In this document: positions 1-10,534 of the stretch, one piece after another
Numbering within the stretch: position 1 is the stretch's first letter
How the letters are laid out: each line of letters starts with the position of its first letter
Source: Hemileia vastatrix
Taxonomy: Eukaryota > Basidiomycota > Pucciniomycetes > Pucciniales > Zaghouaniaceae
Assembly: GCA_030280995.1 (NCBI GenBank)
Contig: JASXTE010000007.1
Span: forward strand, 6,227,501 to 6,291,500
Reading direction: 5' to 3'
DNA length: 64,000 bases
The notes under the pieces: model-generated
Databases searched by the model: none
What the model saw: the letters and a program-made list of their open reading frames with translations, nothing else
What the model was told of the DNA's origin: nothing
Position numbers and translations under genes: made by a program

Positions 1-237
1 AATTTAATTACACTAGTCAATGTCAATTTTAAGTTTCTAAGCCATTGACGCATGATTAAAAATTATAATATTTATTTAATACAATGGATGTGATGAAGCT
101 GATTGACACCTCACATAAAGTTTTTCTAAAAATTTGGGAATAAATTTTACATAAAATACACTTTTGGCATCCAACTCCCTCAGTATCAGAAGTTTTTTTC
201 ATAATATAATTTCATCTATGTAAATTTAAAAATTATG
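1..237. other. AT-rich sequence, no gene seen
   Basis: No credible open frame and no recognisable element end. It is left flank to the MITE at 238. Confidence 0.5.
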
Positions 238-437
238 AGGGGATCTCAAACATGATAATTCAGCCATTAGAAAATCCTTTTTTTTTCAGGAAAAAGAAAT
301 GGTAATAAAATTCAAAGGATGATTTTTTTAATGCTAAAAACCTTTTTTTTATCACTTAATATGGAGGAGATACCTATTTTTTCATTGCTTAAAATGAATA
401 TAATGCAAATACAAATTTTAAATGTCTGAGACCCCCT
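238..437. mobile_element. ~200-bp MITE, copy 1
   Basis: A 200-bp non-coding block opens with AGGGGATCTCA and closes with TGAGACCCCCT, an imperfect terminal inverted repeat. Flanking triplets are ATG (left) and ATT (right), compatible with a mutated 3-bp target duplication. A block of almost the same length (199 bp) and the same terminal layout lies at 49752-49950, which makes an accidental inverted repeat unlikely. The AGGGG terminus resembles the Harbinger-type ends at 6885 and 10617, so it may be a non-autonomous Harbinger relative. That assignment is inference. Confidence 0.5.
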
Positions 438-1563
438 ATTTTAATAATTTAATTTATTTTCTAAAGTTAAAGTATATTTCATTGATTTTATTTTTTCAGT
501 AAATTTAAAGTACTCAGCTATAAAAGAAAAGTTAGCCTTACTTATTTTTTTAAACTATGGAAAACCCTTCTTTTTGTAGAGTGAAGGGTTGTTCCATATA
601 TTTTGGCTGTGAAAAAACATGCCAAATAAAATGACTTGAGAGTTATAGCCACCATATATCTATCAGAAATAAAATCTTGAAAGAAGGTCCAATGGGTAAG
701 ATGGAGCTCAAGATGAACTGTTAATGAGGTTGCTTTTTTTCAGATTGACATGGGAAGCTTTCAAAAAATCTTCCATATTAGATCAATTTTTAGAGACCTT
801 GGGGTCGGAAAATGGATGATCATTTAATACATTTCTTAGAGGACCGGTAGGTGGAGGATTGGAAATGGAACCATATTGAAAAGGAAGAAGTGAGGGCCCT
901 TCCTTCACTTTTTTCCAATAGAAAAGTGGAGTTTTGGGGGAATGAGGTAAGTCATCTCTTTTAAATTCTATTTATAAAGAAGAGGGAGGTGAGTAATAGA
1001 AACAAGAGTTTTATCAAATAATAGAAGTACTTACCATATATTTTGACTAAATAACAGCTAGAGTTTAAGTAAGCTCATAAGTATACTTGAGGATTATCGG
1101 GATTAATGAAAAAGTGATCTTCATTCTGGTGTGTGATATTAGGAGGTAGAGGGTGACAGTCCAAGATTGTTCACAAATTCTACAAATGGGCTGAATTTAG
1201 GCAAACAGAACTTGGAATATCAGTGGAATAAAATAAAGGTCATCATGATCAAAAGTATCAGAAGATGATGATATATCAAGGGCCATGTAGGTCTTGGATC
1301 CCTTAGAAAACCAAAAGTGAGAAAATGAAAAGGAGAAAGGCAAATGTAAAATTACCATTTTTACAGGTCTAGGATACTTTTGCTCTTAGCACATCTTAAT
1401 TTTGTGGTCACCAGGAGAAAGTTTTTTAGTGTCAAGAAACTTGACAAAGACATCAGGTAAGGCTAACATTATTTTTTGAGCTTTTGATAAATGGCTGTGA
1501 GGTATAGTTGAAAACTAGGTAAATGTTTCTTTTTCCAATTCTTTCTTTAAATATTTACCTAAT
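438..1563. other. AT-rich sequence, no gene seen
   Basis: About 1.1 kb with no convincing open frame, RNA gene or repeat boundary. Confidence 0.5.
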
Positions 1564-1843
1564 AGCCAGTGTCAGTTCTGAAAAATTCATACTAAAAATA
1601 TGCATTTATTTAAGTTTGGATTTCTGAAACACACTAGCCCAAAAACTGGTGGATTTAAAAGTGAAATAAGTCACTTATTTCACCCAAATTGGCAATTTAT
1701 CAACCAAAAATGATGATTTCATTATAACATCTCATTTCATTGAATTTTCAGCATCATCCCATTCATACAAAGCAATCTACAGCATAAAAATTTAAAAATC
1801 AAAACATTGTACATCATTTATATTTTTATACCATATAAGAGTC

Positions 1844-3105
1844 ATGCCTTTCTCACTCTAAAATCATGATAAGCTACATCAAGCAATGATTTTTATACCT
1901 CTTGATCTCCTCTTGGACACTTATTGAGCCTATGATTCTGATGTCAAAGAATATTTTCTTATTTTATCAAAAATGGCCTGGAATGATTACCTTCCTCTTA
2001 GAAAGCCTCACATACTTCATACCCCCAAGTACACCATCCAAACACTTCTTAGCCTATCTTTACCCAATTTTAGACAGTTGTTCAGGACTTCTCAGGAATT
2101 TTTCCTTAAATTTCTTGAGCTTATTCAAGAAAAACATGTCTTTCAAAATAATTCTCAAAAGCCACAACATAATCATTCAATTCAATTGGCCATAACATTA
2201 TGTTTTTTGGGCTCCAATAGTAACAGAGCTTCCTTGAAAAATTTATAAAAGGTCTTTGATTTAGGGTATGGATCTGCTGACACTTATAAAAAATGAAGCA
2301 TCACTGATATCAACTCCTTGAAATCTAAACTTCTCACCTTGCCAACTAAATAAGAGCAGATTGAATCATGTCAGGTTATGCAAGCAGAGGGCTTCCCAGG
2401 ATGTATTGGTTTTGTTGATGGTAATACTATTCCTTTGAGTCAGAAACCTGCTCAAGGTAGAAACAACTACTTTGACAGAAAAAAGAGGTAGTATGTTTCT
2501 AATTCCATTCTTTATTTTTCTTTCATACTAACACAAGCAACTGTATCTTCTCTATAGATATTCAATTTCCAGTCAGCTTATATTTGACTTCAACAAATAA
2601 TTTATCTCTTTCTTTGCTGGCTATCCTGGATCATGTCATGATTCCTATGTCTTTCAAAGAATCCAAATTTTAAAAGAACCTGAAATTTTTCAATGAAGAT
2701 CAGTATCTTCTTGAAGATTTTACTTATGTGAATGAAAATTAAGTACTTCCCAATTTTTGGAGAGCAGCATATGAAGAAAGTCAAAATTCCAAGTTCAACA
2801 ATCATTTGGAAAAGTCAAGAGTCTGTATTGAACATTCTATTGGAATATTGAAAGGTTGTTTTTCCAGCTTAAGGAAAGTAGGAAGTTGTCTTAGAAGTAA
2901 ATCCAAAATGGAGGAAGTGATGAACTGGATTCTGTGTTGCACTATACTTCATAACCTACTTTCTGACCTCAAAGATCAATGGCTAGAGCTGTATGAAGAT
3001 GAAAAATTTGAAAAAAATCTCACTTTATCTAACACTACAACTTCTCAAACCACTAGCATAAGGGAAAAAGTTCTTCCAATCACACTAGCACATTGGGATT
3101 ACTAG
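1844..3105 (+). pseudogene. HARBI1-type (PIF/Harbinger) DDE transposase, decayed
   Basis: The product would be a nuclear DDE nuclease that cuts out and inserts the element. The start is the ATG at 1844, where the N-terminus lines up with the better preserved copy read from 10309 downward. The sequence continues through a conserved block with LHTPKYTIQTLL (about 2010-2048). All three catalytic regions are visible, in shifted frames: GFVDG near 2410 (first Asp), AGYPGSCHDSYVF near 2620 (second Asp in HDS) and CIEHSIGILKG near 2828 (Glu). At least two stops and several frameshifts separate them; the last open piece is 2806-3105, ending in TAG. It converges with the Tet-like relic on the other strand. 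Family assignment is firm; it cannot encode a working protein. Confidence 0.8.
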
Positions 3106-3208
3106 CTATGATTTATTCTTAAACTTTTTTCTTCTCTTTAGAATTTTTAATCACATTATAATTTCTAAAAATCATTTAATAAATATATTTTTCTAATGAT
3201 TTACATGC

Positions 3209-4370
3209 TTATTGGTAATGATAATACACTTGTTTCATGTTTTTAGTATTATCATCTAAAATTGATGAAAGAAATTTATCATGCAAAAGGTCCAACTTTT
3301 TATTTTCTTTCATAGAAATATAGTCCAAAATATCTATATTTTGAATTAAAATTTTTAAAGTTTTAACAGAATTGGCTAATTTTTTACTTATATGGATGGA
3401 TGACCCAAGCCTTGAAAAATTTCCAAACTCTTTTAAAGGTGTTGTTTGATGGTATAGCTTATTAGCTGGCCATATAAAAACCCATGTTCCATCACACTTT
3501 TTGAACTAAAACATGGTTTTAAATTCAGGAAATACAAAATGACCTGCATTCTGCCTTGGCCTATTGCTGTCCCATGAGCATTCATCAAAAAGTCCCCCTA
3601 AAGTTGTTAGAGACCAGACACATAAAATAACTTCACTGTTGTCCAAATCATTATGGGGAGAATTCAAAAACCCATCTGAAGTCCATGTTAGATTTCCCCC
3701 CAAAACCTCCACCCCATCATAACAAGGAAGTTCTATTTCAGCTCCAAGCTTTAAAGATTCATCATAGTACTTCTTTGCTAATAGTTTAAATAGATAAGAA
3801 TAAAATGAAAATATAAATCCAAGTTCCTCCCTCACTTCCCCATCATCTATTTTCAAATTTTGGTAGAGACCTGAAGCATGATTCACATTTTTGAATTTGG
3901 AAATTTAAAATTTGTAACTTACTTATATCAAATACATGTTTACTCCCTAACCATTCTCCAGAAGCAAACATATTCACTTCTCCCATTGCTTCCAGATGAG
4001 CACCATTGGTCTTGATCTGGTGTCTTAATAATTTCATGTACCTGCAGCATTTCTTAGAATCCTCCAGTTTACCAAGCTCAGCCAATTCCTTTAGTTTGAA
4101 TGACTTCACTATAACAGGATGAATATTTTGATTTTGAGGTTGAATAGCTGAAGGCCTTTCTGAGACATGCACAATTTGGTAGGTACCTGTATTATGTGAT
4201 ACAGGACATGATGAGCATATTGGCTCATTTGTTTCAAATCCCTCCTGAAGTGGATACTTCTTATACCAAACCTTTTTAAAGTCAGAACCAACATCATCCT
4301 TCCAACTTTCACCAGCCATTTGCATTTGAAAAGCTTTTTTTAGTTGACCATTGTGCCTTTGTCCACACAC
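3209..4370 (-). pseudogene. Tet/JBP-like 2OG-Fe(II) dioxygenase relic
   Basis: Enzymes of this superfamily oxidise methylated bases in nucleic acid using Fe(II) and 2-oxoglutarate; the substrate of the fungal Tet-like branch is not something this sequence shows. An N-terminal open frame (4370 to 3843) and a C-terminal one (3886 to 3506) overlap in different frames. One TAG at 3506 then separates the C-terminal frame from a readable tail ending in TAA at 3209. The iron-site pattern is visible: GFLNSPHNDLD (HxD) near 3660 and YHQTTP (distal His) near 3440, followed by a RLGSSIHISKKL tail. The second copy at 8494-9171 has the same order (HTD, NHQTT, THFGCSFQIS), which is the main support for the assignment. 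The upstream part has no recognisable domain. It is tail to tail with the transposase relic. Confidence 0.65.
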
Positions 4371-4380
4371 TTAGATAATC

Positions 4381-4881
4381 TATTTCTGAAATTAAAAAAA
4401 AATTCAATTATATAGAAAAGAAAAGAAAAAATCAAAGAAAAAATCAGCAAATTTTTATGATGGCATAAGGTATACAACTAATTAAACCAACATTCTCAGT
4501 ATCTCAACAAAATTTTGTATTCAAAATCAATACAAATTTTTCCTGGTTGGGTTTAATATAATTCAGAAATAAAAAAAAATTAAGTAAAAGAAAAAGAAAA
4601 ATGGAATAAAAGAAAAGAAATAAACAAAAAAATTGTCAGCAAATTTTTATGATAGCTTAAGGTCTACAACTAATTAAACCAGCACGCAGAGTATCTTAAG
4701 AAAATTTTGAAAAGGAATTTAAGACAATTTGGTCCTAGTTGGGTTTTAGGAAAGATTCTTGAGAGTGTCTGGAAAAGGCCCACCTTTTACGCCTTCAGAT
4801 TTTTCTAAAGCCCCATTTTTAATTTTTTTTTCCCCAGCAGTTTTTTTTAGTCAATTTATTTATTTTTTGCTTTCTTTTTTA
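4381..4881. other. AT-rich spacer, no gene seen
   Basis: Contains two diverged copies of a block (about 4440-4540 and 4630-4745), both with the stretch AGCAAATTTTTATGAT. No coding potential recognised. Confidence 0.4.
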
Positions 4882-5132
4882 CCAGCAGACTTGCTTCTGC
4901 TGGGGCTTTGTTTTTTTTTTAGAATTTTTTTTAATTTGTTTTTTGGCCCCAGAAGACTTGCTTCTTCCGGGGAAACTTTATATTTTTGGAAAAAAAAATT
5001 TATAGCCCCATTTAAGCTTTCCCCAGCAGAGGAAAGTCTTCTAGGGAAAAAAAATTACATGGTTGCCCCAGAAGACTCGCTTCTTCTGGGAAAACTACTT
5101 GGCACAAGTCACTTGCGTTTGCAAGTGACTTG
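4882..5132. repeat. Array of short hairpins with a conserved ACTTGCTT loop
   Basis: At least four inverted repeats occur in 250 bp. At 4882-4903 CCAGCAG/CTGCTGG encloses the loop ACTTGCTT. At 4947-4972 CCCCAGAAG faces CTTCCGGGG with one mismatch and the same loop. At 5067-5090 CCCAGAAG/CTTCTGGG encloses ACTCGCTT. At 5105-5132 a perfect 12-bp stem, CAAGTCACTTGC/GCAAGTGACTTG, has a GTTT loop. Stem bases differ between copies while pairing is kept. The last hairpin resembles the AAGTCACTT repeats near Harbinger ends, so the array may be element-derived. Confidence 0.6.
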
Positions 5133-5427
5133 AAAAAAAAATTCTTGCTTGAAAACTTTATGTCTCAAAGAAAAAAATTATGCTGTGTGCTCTTTCTTGA
5201 CATTACTTTATTTTTATTCATTAGGTTTTATCTATATCTAGGCCTGGTAGTGGTGTGGCCCCAGTAGAGGGAGAAAACGTTTCTAGTTATCGGCCAGATA
5301 CCACCCTCAGGATTCTTCAAGAGCCACAGTGGTCAAGAATTTAGTTTTTTTGGTATTCCTTTTAATTTACAATTTTTTTCTTTTTCTTGCTTTTTTTTTA
5401 ATTATTTTTATGCTTTAAAGTTGATTG

Positions 5428-5727
5428 AAGTCATGTGCTGAAAAGACACAGTGTCTTTTCTGTTGCATGACTTTATTTCCATTTCTCTGGTTCAAAATGT
5501 CAGATGGACTACAGGAAAATAAAATTGTGGTGAAAATAAGTAAAAGAAATGTAAAAATAACATCACACTGCATCATTTTCAATGATTTCCCCAAAATATT
5601 GTTCAATAATCAAGAATAGTCAGATTAAACTTTAGTTAGCATCTTTTATGGTCAATCAAAAAGGAGAAAAAAAGAATGTAGTGTTAAGAAACAACAGGTC
5701 ACGTGCTGAAAAGATGCAGCGTCTTTT
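5428..5727. repeat. Two related large hairpins
   Basis: At 5428-5473 an outer 8-bp stem (AAGTCATG/CATGACTT) encloses a perfect 10-bp inner stem (GAAAAGACAC/GTGTCTTTTC) with a one-base loop. A diverged second copy at about 5702-5727 keeps GTGCTGAAAAGA, followed by AAAAGATGC/GCGTCTTTT. The ~220 bp between holds no gene. Confidence 0.55.
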
Positions 5728-5819
5728 ATTCTCACTTGAAAGTTTTGCATTGCACCAGTAAATTTGAAAGAAATTAATGAGGTAGAAAAATTTTTTATAT
5801 ATCTGCTAACTGTTATTTT

Positions 5820-6010
5820 CTTTTCTGGTAAGTTGTTTTGTTTTTCATTCTCAAGGTAAAATTTAATTTTTTCTCTCTTTTTTTCTCTCCCTCTTTTTTC
5901 TCTCTCCATCCTACTCTTTATCCTACTTGGCCTGGTCCTTTTCTACACTTTCACCCCTCCTTGGAATTGAAATATCCCTCCTTTCCCCCCTGTCTCTTCT
6001 CTTTGGCATG
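5820..6010 (+). mobile_element. Left piece of a Harbinger/Tet remnant split by a solo LTR
   Basis: A GGTAAGT motif at 5826 and the pyrimidine-rich tract ending in CTTTGGCATGGACAT resemble the stretch 7590-7810 inside the Harbinger element at 6885-10617 (GGTAAGT at 7594, then CTTGGCATGGTCAT). The sequence resumes after the solo LTR at 10929. GGTAAGT may be a 5' splice site of the Tet-like gene, but I cannot define the exon. Confidence 0.45.
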
Positions 6011-6884
6011 GACATTGTCAGTATAGTCTAGTATATAAGTATGATATAATAGTGTTTATTTATGGTCCTACTACTTATTAATAAATGATTTAGTGATTAA
6101 ACCTCAGGGGAAGACTAATAAAATAGTTATACTCAAATAAAACTCACAATACTTGGATTTAAATGCGTGCTAGTGGTGGAAAATAGATGTATAAAATATA
6201 GTTATAGCTTATATAAAGATAATATCAATTTATAATGGCTTTATAATATATTTCTGAATGCTAATAATTGTATTTTAGTGGTTGTTTGAATTGTAGTAAT
6301 TGAATGATGATAAATAACCGTCAAAATCCCTCCTTACTTATACCCAAATCCACTGGAGTGCACAGATCTTCAATCCAGATGATGTCACTGCTATCCCCGG
6401 CAATTACAGCACTGTGAGGGCCCATCACCTCCCCATGGCATCCACTTCAAGCAGATTCAACACCCAGACCTCCAGTAAGGACCCTCCATCACTATTAATA
6501 ATAACACAGATCTATACCATAAATAGAAAATCCAGATAAAAGCGGATACCATAAAGAAACAGGTAAAATAAACAATCAAAGAGAGATTTAATGAAACCAA
6601 AAGCATATAAAGGAAACAAATAAAATCTCCAAGCCCCCAATAACATCCCCAAGCATCAACATTAACCCAGAAATGTCCTTCCAACCCATAAATCTGTGAA
6701 TAACCATCCAAGGAAGTAATTTAAGTTGTTCAAACTGGGTGTATGCGCCTGATATAGGTGTCTATGCTTCTGTAGGCGTTGTGAGTCCACTGATTTCCTC
6801 CATATGACCTAAAATAAGCAGAAAAACAAAGGTTATAGGCTATTAAGGGGCTAAAACCCACTTATATACCTAAATATACATAAT

Positions 6885-6932
6885 AGGGGGTGTCAGTTCT
6901 GGCAAATCCGCACTTAACTTAAGTGCGGATTT
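6885..6932. repeat. Left Harbinger terminal repeat with foldback
   Basis: The terminal repeat runs into a perfect 14-bp palindrome (AAATCCGCACTTAA at 6904-6917, its complement at 6919-6932, one base between). The end can therefore form its own hairpin. Confidence 0.75.
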
Positions 6933-7225
6933 CAAACCAAATCAGCACTTAAATTTTGCAAAAAAGTCACTTATTTCAAAAAAGGGTGTCAGTTATGACC
7001 CCAAATCAGCACTTTTTTCCTGTTTTTTTTCACAACCACATTTTGGCCACAAAACATCCCTTCCTTTCTTACCCCATCCCTGTCACATGTGACACACTGA
7101 CCTTCCTCGCTACCTACCCATAAATCCTTGGCACACACCCCTTCCTGACATTTTCAATCTTTTGACCAGGCATGTTTACATTCTTTTTTACTTATTTCTT
7201 CTACTTCTTAATCTTTTTTCTATGG

Positions 7226-7620
7226 GTGTCAGTTCTGACCTCAAATCAGCACTTTTTTCGTGACTTTTTTTTCAAAACCACATGTTGGCCACATCATCCC
7301 TTTCTTTCCCATACCATTTTGTACTCTCCAAATGTCCTCTTTGTGTACTTTATTCACTTGGGTTGGTATTTTGGTTTGTTGCATATTCATTTTTTTTTGG
7401 AATTTACGGTGAATTTTTTTTTTTGGATGGCTCATCGGTTTTCTTTCACCAGCTCAACATGAAATTGCATATTTTCTGAAATCACATATTTTGTCAGTGA
7501 TTTTTTTTCATTCATCCCTCATATCCTTTTCCTATTCTCCTCCAACATCCCTCAAACAATTTGGTTTCATTCATTTTGTCATCTCATCTCTCCAGGTAAG
7601 TCACTTTATTCTTTTTTTTT
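7226..7620. other. 5' region of the element-borne Tet-like gene, unclear
   Basis: Starts with a second copy of the subterminal repeat (first copy near 6985). It ends with CTCTCCAGGTAAGT at 7587-7600, a possible 5' splice site. A matching stretch lies inverted at 62860-63035, including the same CTCTCCAGGTAAGT. No coding exon can be assigned. Confidence 0.35.
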
Positions 7621-8142
7621 GATTTTTTGATTACTAATTATAATTTTTTTTTGTTTTTTTCTGTTTATTTTATTTTTTTTATCTAAATTTTTTTTGTAAG
7701 TGGTTATTTTGGATTTCAATGGTATAATTAACCTTTTTTTTCTCTCCCTCTTTACTTTCTTTTTTAGCTCCATCACCCTACTCTTCATCCCTCCTTGGCA
7801 TGGTCATTATCCCCCCTTTCCCTTATTTCACTTTTTTTTGGCTCCATTTCATTGAAACACATACATTGCACATTCTTTATGCATTTCACTTACTCCATAT
7901 TCAATTTCCCCACAATTCCAACATCAATCTTTCTCACTCTATTTTTCCTACTTTTCAATCAAGGTAAGTTTCATCTCCTTTTTTTCATGCCTATATGATA
8001 TCTCATCCCTTTTATGAAAAGTTCATACTTAAATATATGTATGACTCTTATCTGGATAACAGTGAACTTAAAAAACTCCTTTTGATCTCATCTTCATTAC
8101 CACTTTTCAAGTTTTTGTAAAATTTTGAAAATCAGGCTCGCA

Positions 8143-8456
8143 ATTAGGGTTAGGTTTATTCAAATCTAATGTTCTTTTTACTGAAGATTCTCCTGAAGGC
8201 TACCTTTCATTTCCCACAAACAGATTTGAATTTGATTCAGTGGTTGCTGAGATATTGACCATTAAAGTTGAGCCTTTTTTTTCCCAATTTAAATTTTTAT
8301 TTCATTTTTTTATGTAACAAATTAGGGTTAGGTTTATTTATTTCACATGTCCTTTAACTGAATATTCTACTAAAGCATATCTTTCATTTCCCTCAAACAG
8401 GTTTGAATTAGGTTCAGTGGTTGCTGAGATTTTGACCTTTGAAGTTGAGCCTTTTT
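8143..8456. repeat. Two-copy tandem repeat, 178-bp period
   Basis: Copies begin ATTAGGGTTAGGTTTATT at 8143 and 8321, and both run through CATTTCCC-CAAACAG and GTGGTTGCTGAGAT to GTTGAGCC. The repeat lies just upstream of the Tet-like relic within Harbinger element 2. The TTAGGGTTAGG starts are single short stretches and not a telomeric array. Confidence 0.7.
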
Positions 8457-8493
8457 TCCAAATTTCACTTGTCTTATTTCACATTTTTATATT

Positions 8494-9171
8494 GCATATT
8501 TAGAGGATAAGGATTCTGAAACTCTTATATGATTATTATCTAGGCATATATTCGTTGCTCAAGAATATCACTAAAGCTCAAAAAGATTAAGATTTTTGCT
8601 TATGGGACACTCTACCTTCCTTTAACTCTTTTCTTGCTCTTCAACTCAAAAAGCACTGTAATAAAGCATTTGAAAAAAATCATGAACTTGCAACCAAAGT
8701 TGGAATACCGAATTGGTGTGACTCCGAATGGGAAGATATCAGCCACAAATATCTTTTATTTTCTAATGTTATTATCACTCATTCTGGATTTCACAATAAA
8801 ATTCACACCGATACCAAGGACACCAATTTTCTTACTTTTGGTATATTCTCATATATCAAACAAATTACTGGCCAACCAATACCATCTCCAGCTAAAATCA
8901 AATGACATGGTTATATTTTCAAGACCACCGGTGCATCATTGATTTTGGTTTGGGAAATGGTATCATCAAAACTATTTGGAATTCTTCTAAGGATAATCAT
9001 CAGACGACCAAAGCACCTCCTGGTTTGGAATCCTGTCAAGATTTAACACATTTTGGTTGCTCATTTCAAATCAGTCATAAGTTGATTCAAAGAATCAATA
9101 AGGTAATGAAAGAAGGTAAAGTTAATCAATTTATAAAAACTTTATTTAGATCCAAAAAGTATGGGGATTAG
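8494..9171 (+). pseudogene. Tet/JBP-like 2OG-Fe(II) dioxygenase relic (in Harbinger element 2)
   Basis: One frame reads from about 8524 through FLALQLKKHC near 8628, SGFHNKIHTDTKD near 8780-8820 (HxD iron site) and FGIFSYI to a TGA near 8902. A frameshift near 8905 leads to the frame 8902-9171, which carries CIIDFGLGNGIIK, KDNHQTTKAPPG (distal His) and THFGCSFQISHKL before TAG. Order and spacing match the relic at 3209-4370, and the pattern agrees with the Tet-like oxygenase family common in rust fungi (from memory of the family). Upstream exons are not identified. It is convergent with the transposase relic ending near 9656. A TAA near 8588 also interrupts it. Confidence 0.65.
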
Positions 9172-9650
9172 AGTTGTCATCAAAAATTTTATATTTTTTT
9201 GTAAATTTTTAATAAATATTTTTTATGTATCAATTTCCTCAACTAAAGTAATGGGCCCACGACCTTGTGTTGTATAAATGGTAATCATGATAACATTTAT
9301 TTGTTTCATGGGGTTCCTCTAGCCTATACCTGTGGAAAGTCCCAACCTTTTGTTTCTAGACTTGGTCTGCATTTTGGCTTGAGGGATTGTCATTACTTTA
9401 AACTATGGAAATTGATATATATTAGATATTTATTTAATAATTTATGTAATTATATTAAATTTAGATGACTTCCACCACTTACTTCAATAAAATGCAGGGG
9501 GGGGGGGTATTGCCAAATTTTCAAATCTGACATGTGAAATTGATGACTTAGAAAAATTTTGGTGATATCCACCCCTTGCTTCAATAAAATGCAGGGGAGA
9601 GTATTGCCAATTTTTTAAAACAGATATAGAATTTTTTTGACTTGTAAATA
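9110..9650. repeat. Direct repeat, copy 1 (3' end of Tet-like gene and flank)
   Basis: Matches 11955-12512 over about 550 bp, including GTGTTGTATAAATGGTAATCAT and GGGGTTCCTCTAG. It also includes a twice-repeated block (9472 and 9571) in which CACC..TT-TTCAATAAAATGCAGGGG precedes GGTATTGCCAA or AGTATTGCCAA. The AATAAA inside that block could act as a poly(A) signal. Confidence 0.7.
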
Positions 9651-9655
9651 TTTTG

Positions 9656-10309
9656 GTGAAAATTTTTGACGAGAATGTGAAAGTAATTGTTTCCACCTTG
9701 AGCAGGTTTCTGGCTCAAAGGAATAGCAGTACCATCCACAAAACCAATACCTCCTGGGAAGCCCTCTGCTTGCATAACCTGAGATGATTCAAGTCGCTCT
9801 TCTTTTGTTGGCCAGGTGAGAAGTTGAGATTACAAGGAGTTGATGGCAGTGATACATTGTTTGGTATAAGTGTTAACTGAACCATACCCTAAATCAAAGA
9901 CATTTTCTAAACGTTTCAAAGCGGCTCCATTACCATTTGAACCCAAATGACATAGTGTGATGGCCAATTGAATTGAAGGATGTTGTTGTTCTTTTTGAGA
10001 ATTATTGTGAAATATGGGATGATCCTGAATAAGCTCAAGCAATTTAAGGAAACATTCCTGAGAAGTCCTGAACAGCTGTCTAAAACTGGGTGTAGATAGT
10101 TTAAGAAGTGTTTGGATGGTATACTTGGGGGTATGAAGTACTTGAGGCTTTCTGGGAAGAAGGTAACGTTTCGTGGCCATTTTTGATAAAAAGAGAAAGT
10201 CTTCTTCTAGATCAGAATCAGAATTGCAATCAGAGTCCAAGAGCAGTTCAAGAGCCATGAAAGTCATTGTTTTATGTAATTTATCACGATTTGAAAGTGA
10301 GGAAGGCAT
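9656..10309 (-). pseudogene. HARBI1-type transposase, N-terminal two thirds (in Harbinger element 2)
   Basis: The N-terminal open frame starts at an ATG at 10307-10309 and runs 159 codons to 9830. It has an acidic DSDCNSDSDLEED stretch and the LHTPKYTIQTLL block shared with the copy at 1844. After a stop at 9830, the frame resumes on the same strand with EGFPGGIGFVDGTAIPL (first catalytic Asp) and breaks off after GGNNYF near 9690. The second Asp and the Glu regions are missing: the sequence jumps to the Tet-gene flank instead. The element is therefore not autonomous as it stands. Transcription would run toward the Tet-like gene. Confidence 0.75.
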
Positions 10310-10534
10310 AACTCTTATATGATATGATATGAAGATGTAAGTGATGTACGATGTTTTGAGTTATGAAGTGTTATGCTGTGGAGTGCTGCGTATGAATGGG
10401 ATGATGCTGACAAATCAGTGGAATGGGACTTGATGGTGAAATCAGCACTTTTGGTTGAGAAAGTGCGGATTTGAGCAAAATAAGTGACTTATTTCATTTT
10501 GAAATCCACCAGTATTGGGGCTAGTGTGTTTTGG

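Larger units (their letters stand above)
1564..4380. mobile_element. Decayed PIF/Harbinger element 1 with convergent Tet-like gene
   Basis: The left end is marked by a degenerate copy of the terminal repeat (GTGTCAGTTCTG at 1569) and by sequence matching the inverted right end of the element at 6885-10617, including a conserved CACACTAGCCC stretch and an AAGTCACTTATTTC block. Inside are a plus-strand transposase relic and a minus-strand Tet-like dioxygenase relic facing each other tail to tail. The right terminus is not recognisable, so the end given is the last supported coding position. The spacer after it (4381-5140) may still belong to the element. Confidence 0.6.

Noticed and set aside
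3506..4370. KDZ-type transposase or a host gene as explanation of the minus-strand frames
   Set aside because: The HxD...HQTT order and the match to 8494-9171 fit a Tet-like dioxygenase; no DDE or KDZ motif is visible.
7172..7998. Several short F/L-rich frames on both strands
   Set aside because: These are translations of poly-T and pyrimidine-rich DNA in the upstream part of the element.
8143..8340. Telomeric repeat (TTAGGGTTAGG)
   Set aside because: Only one short stretch per 178-bp repeat; not an array.
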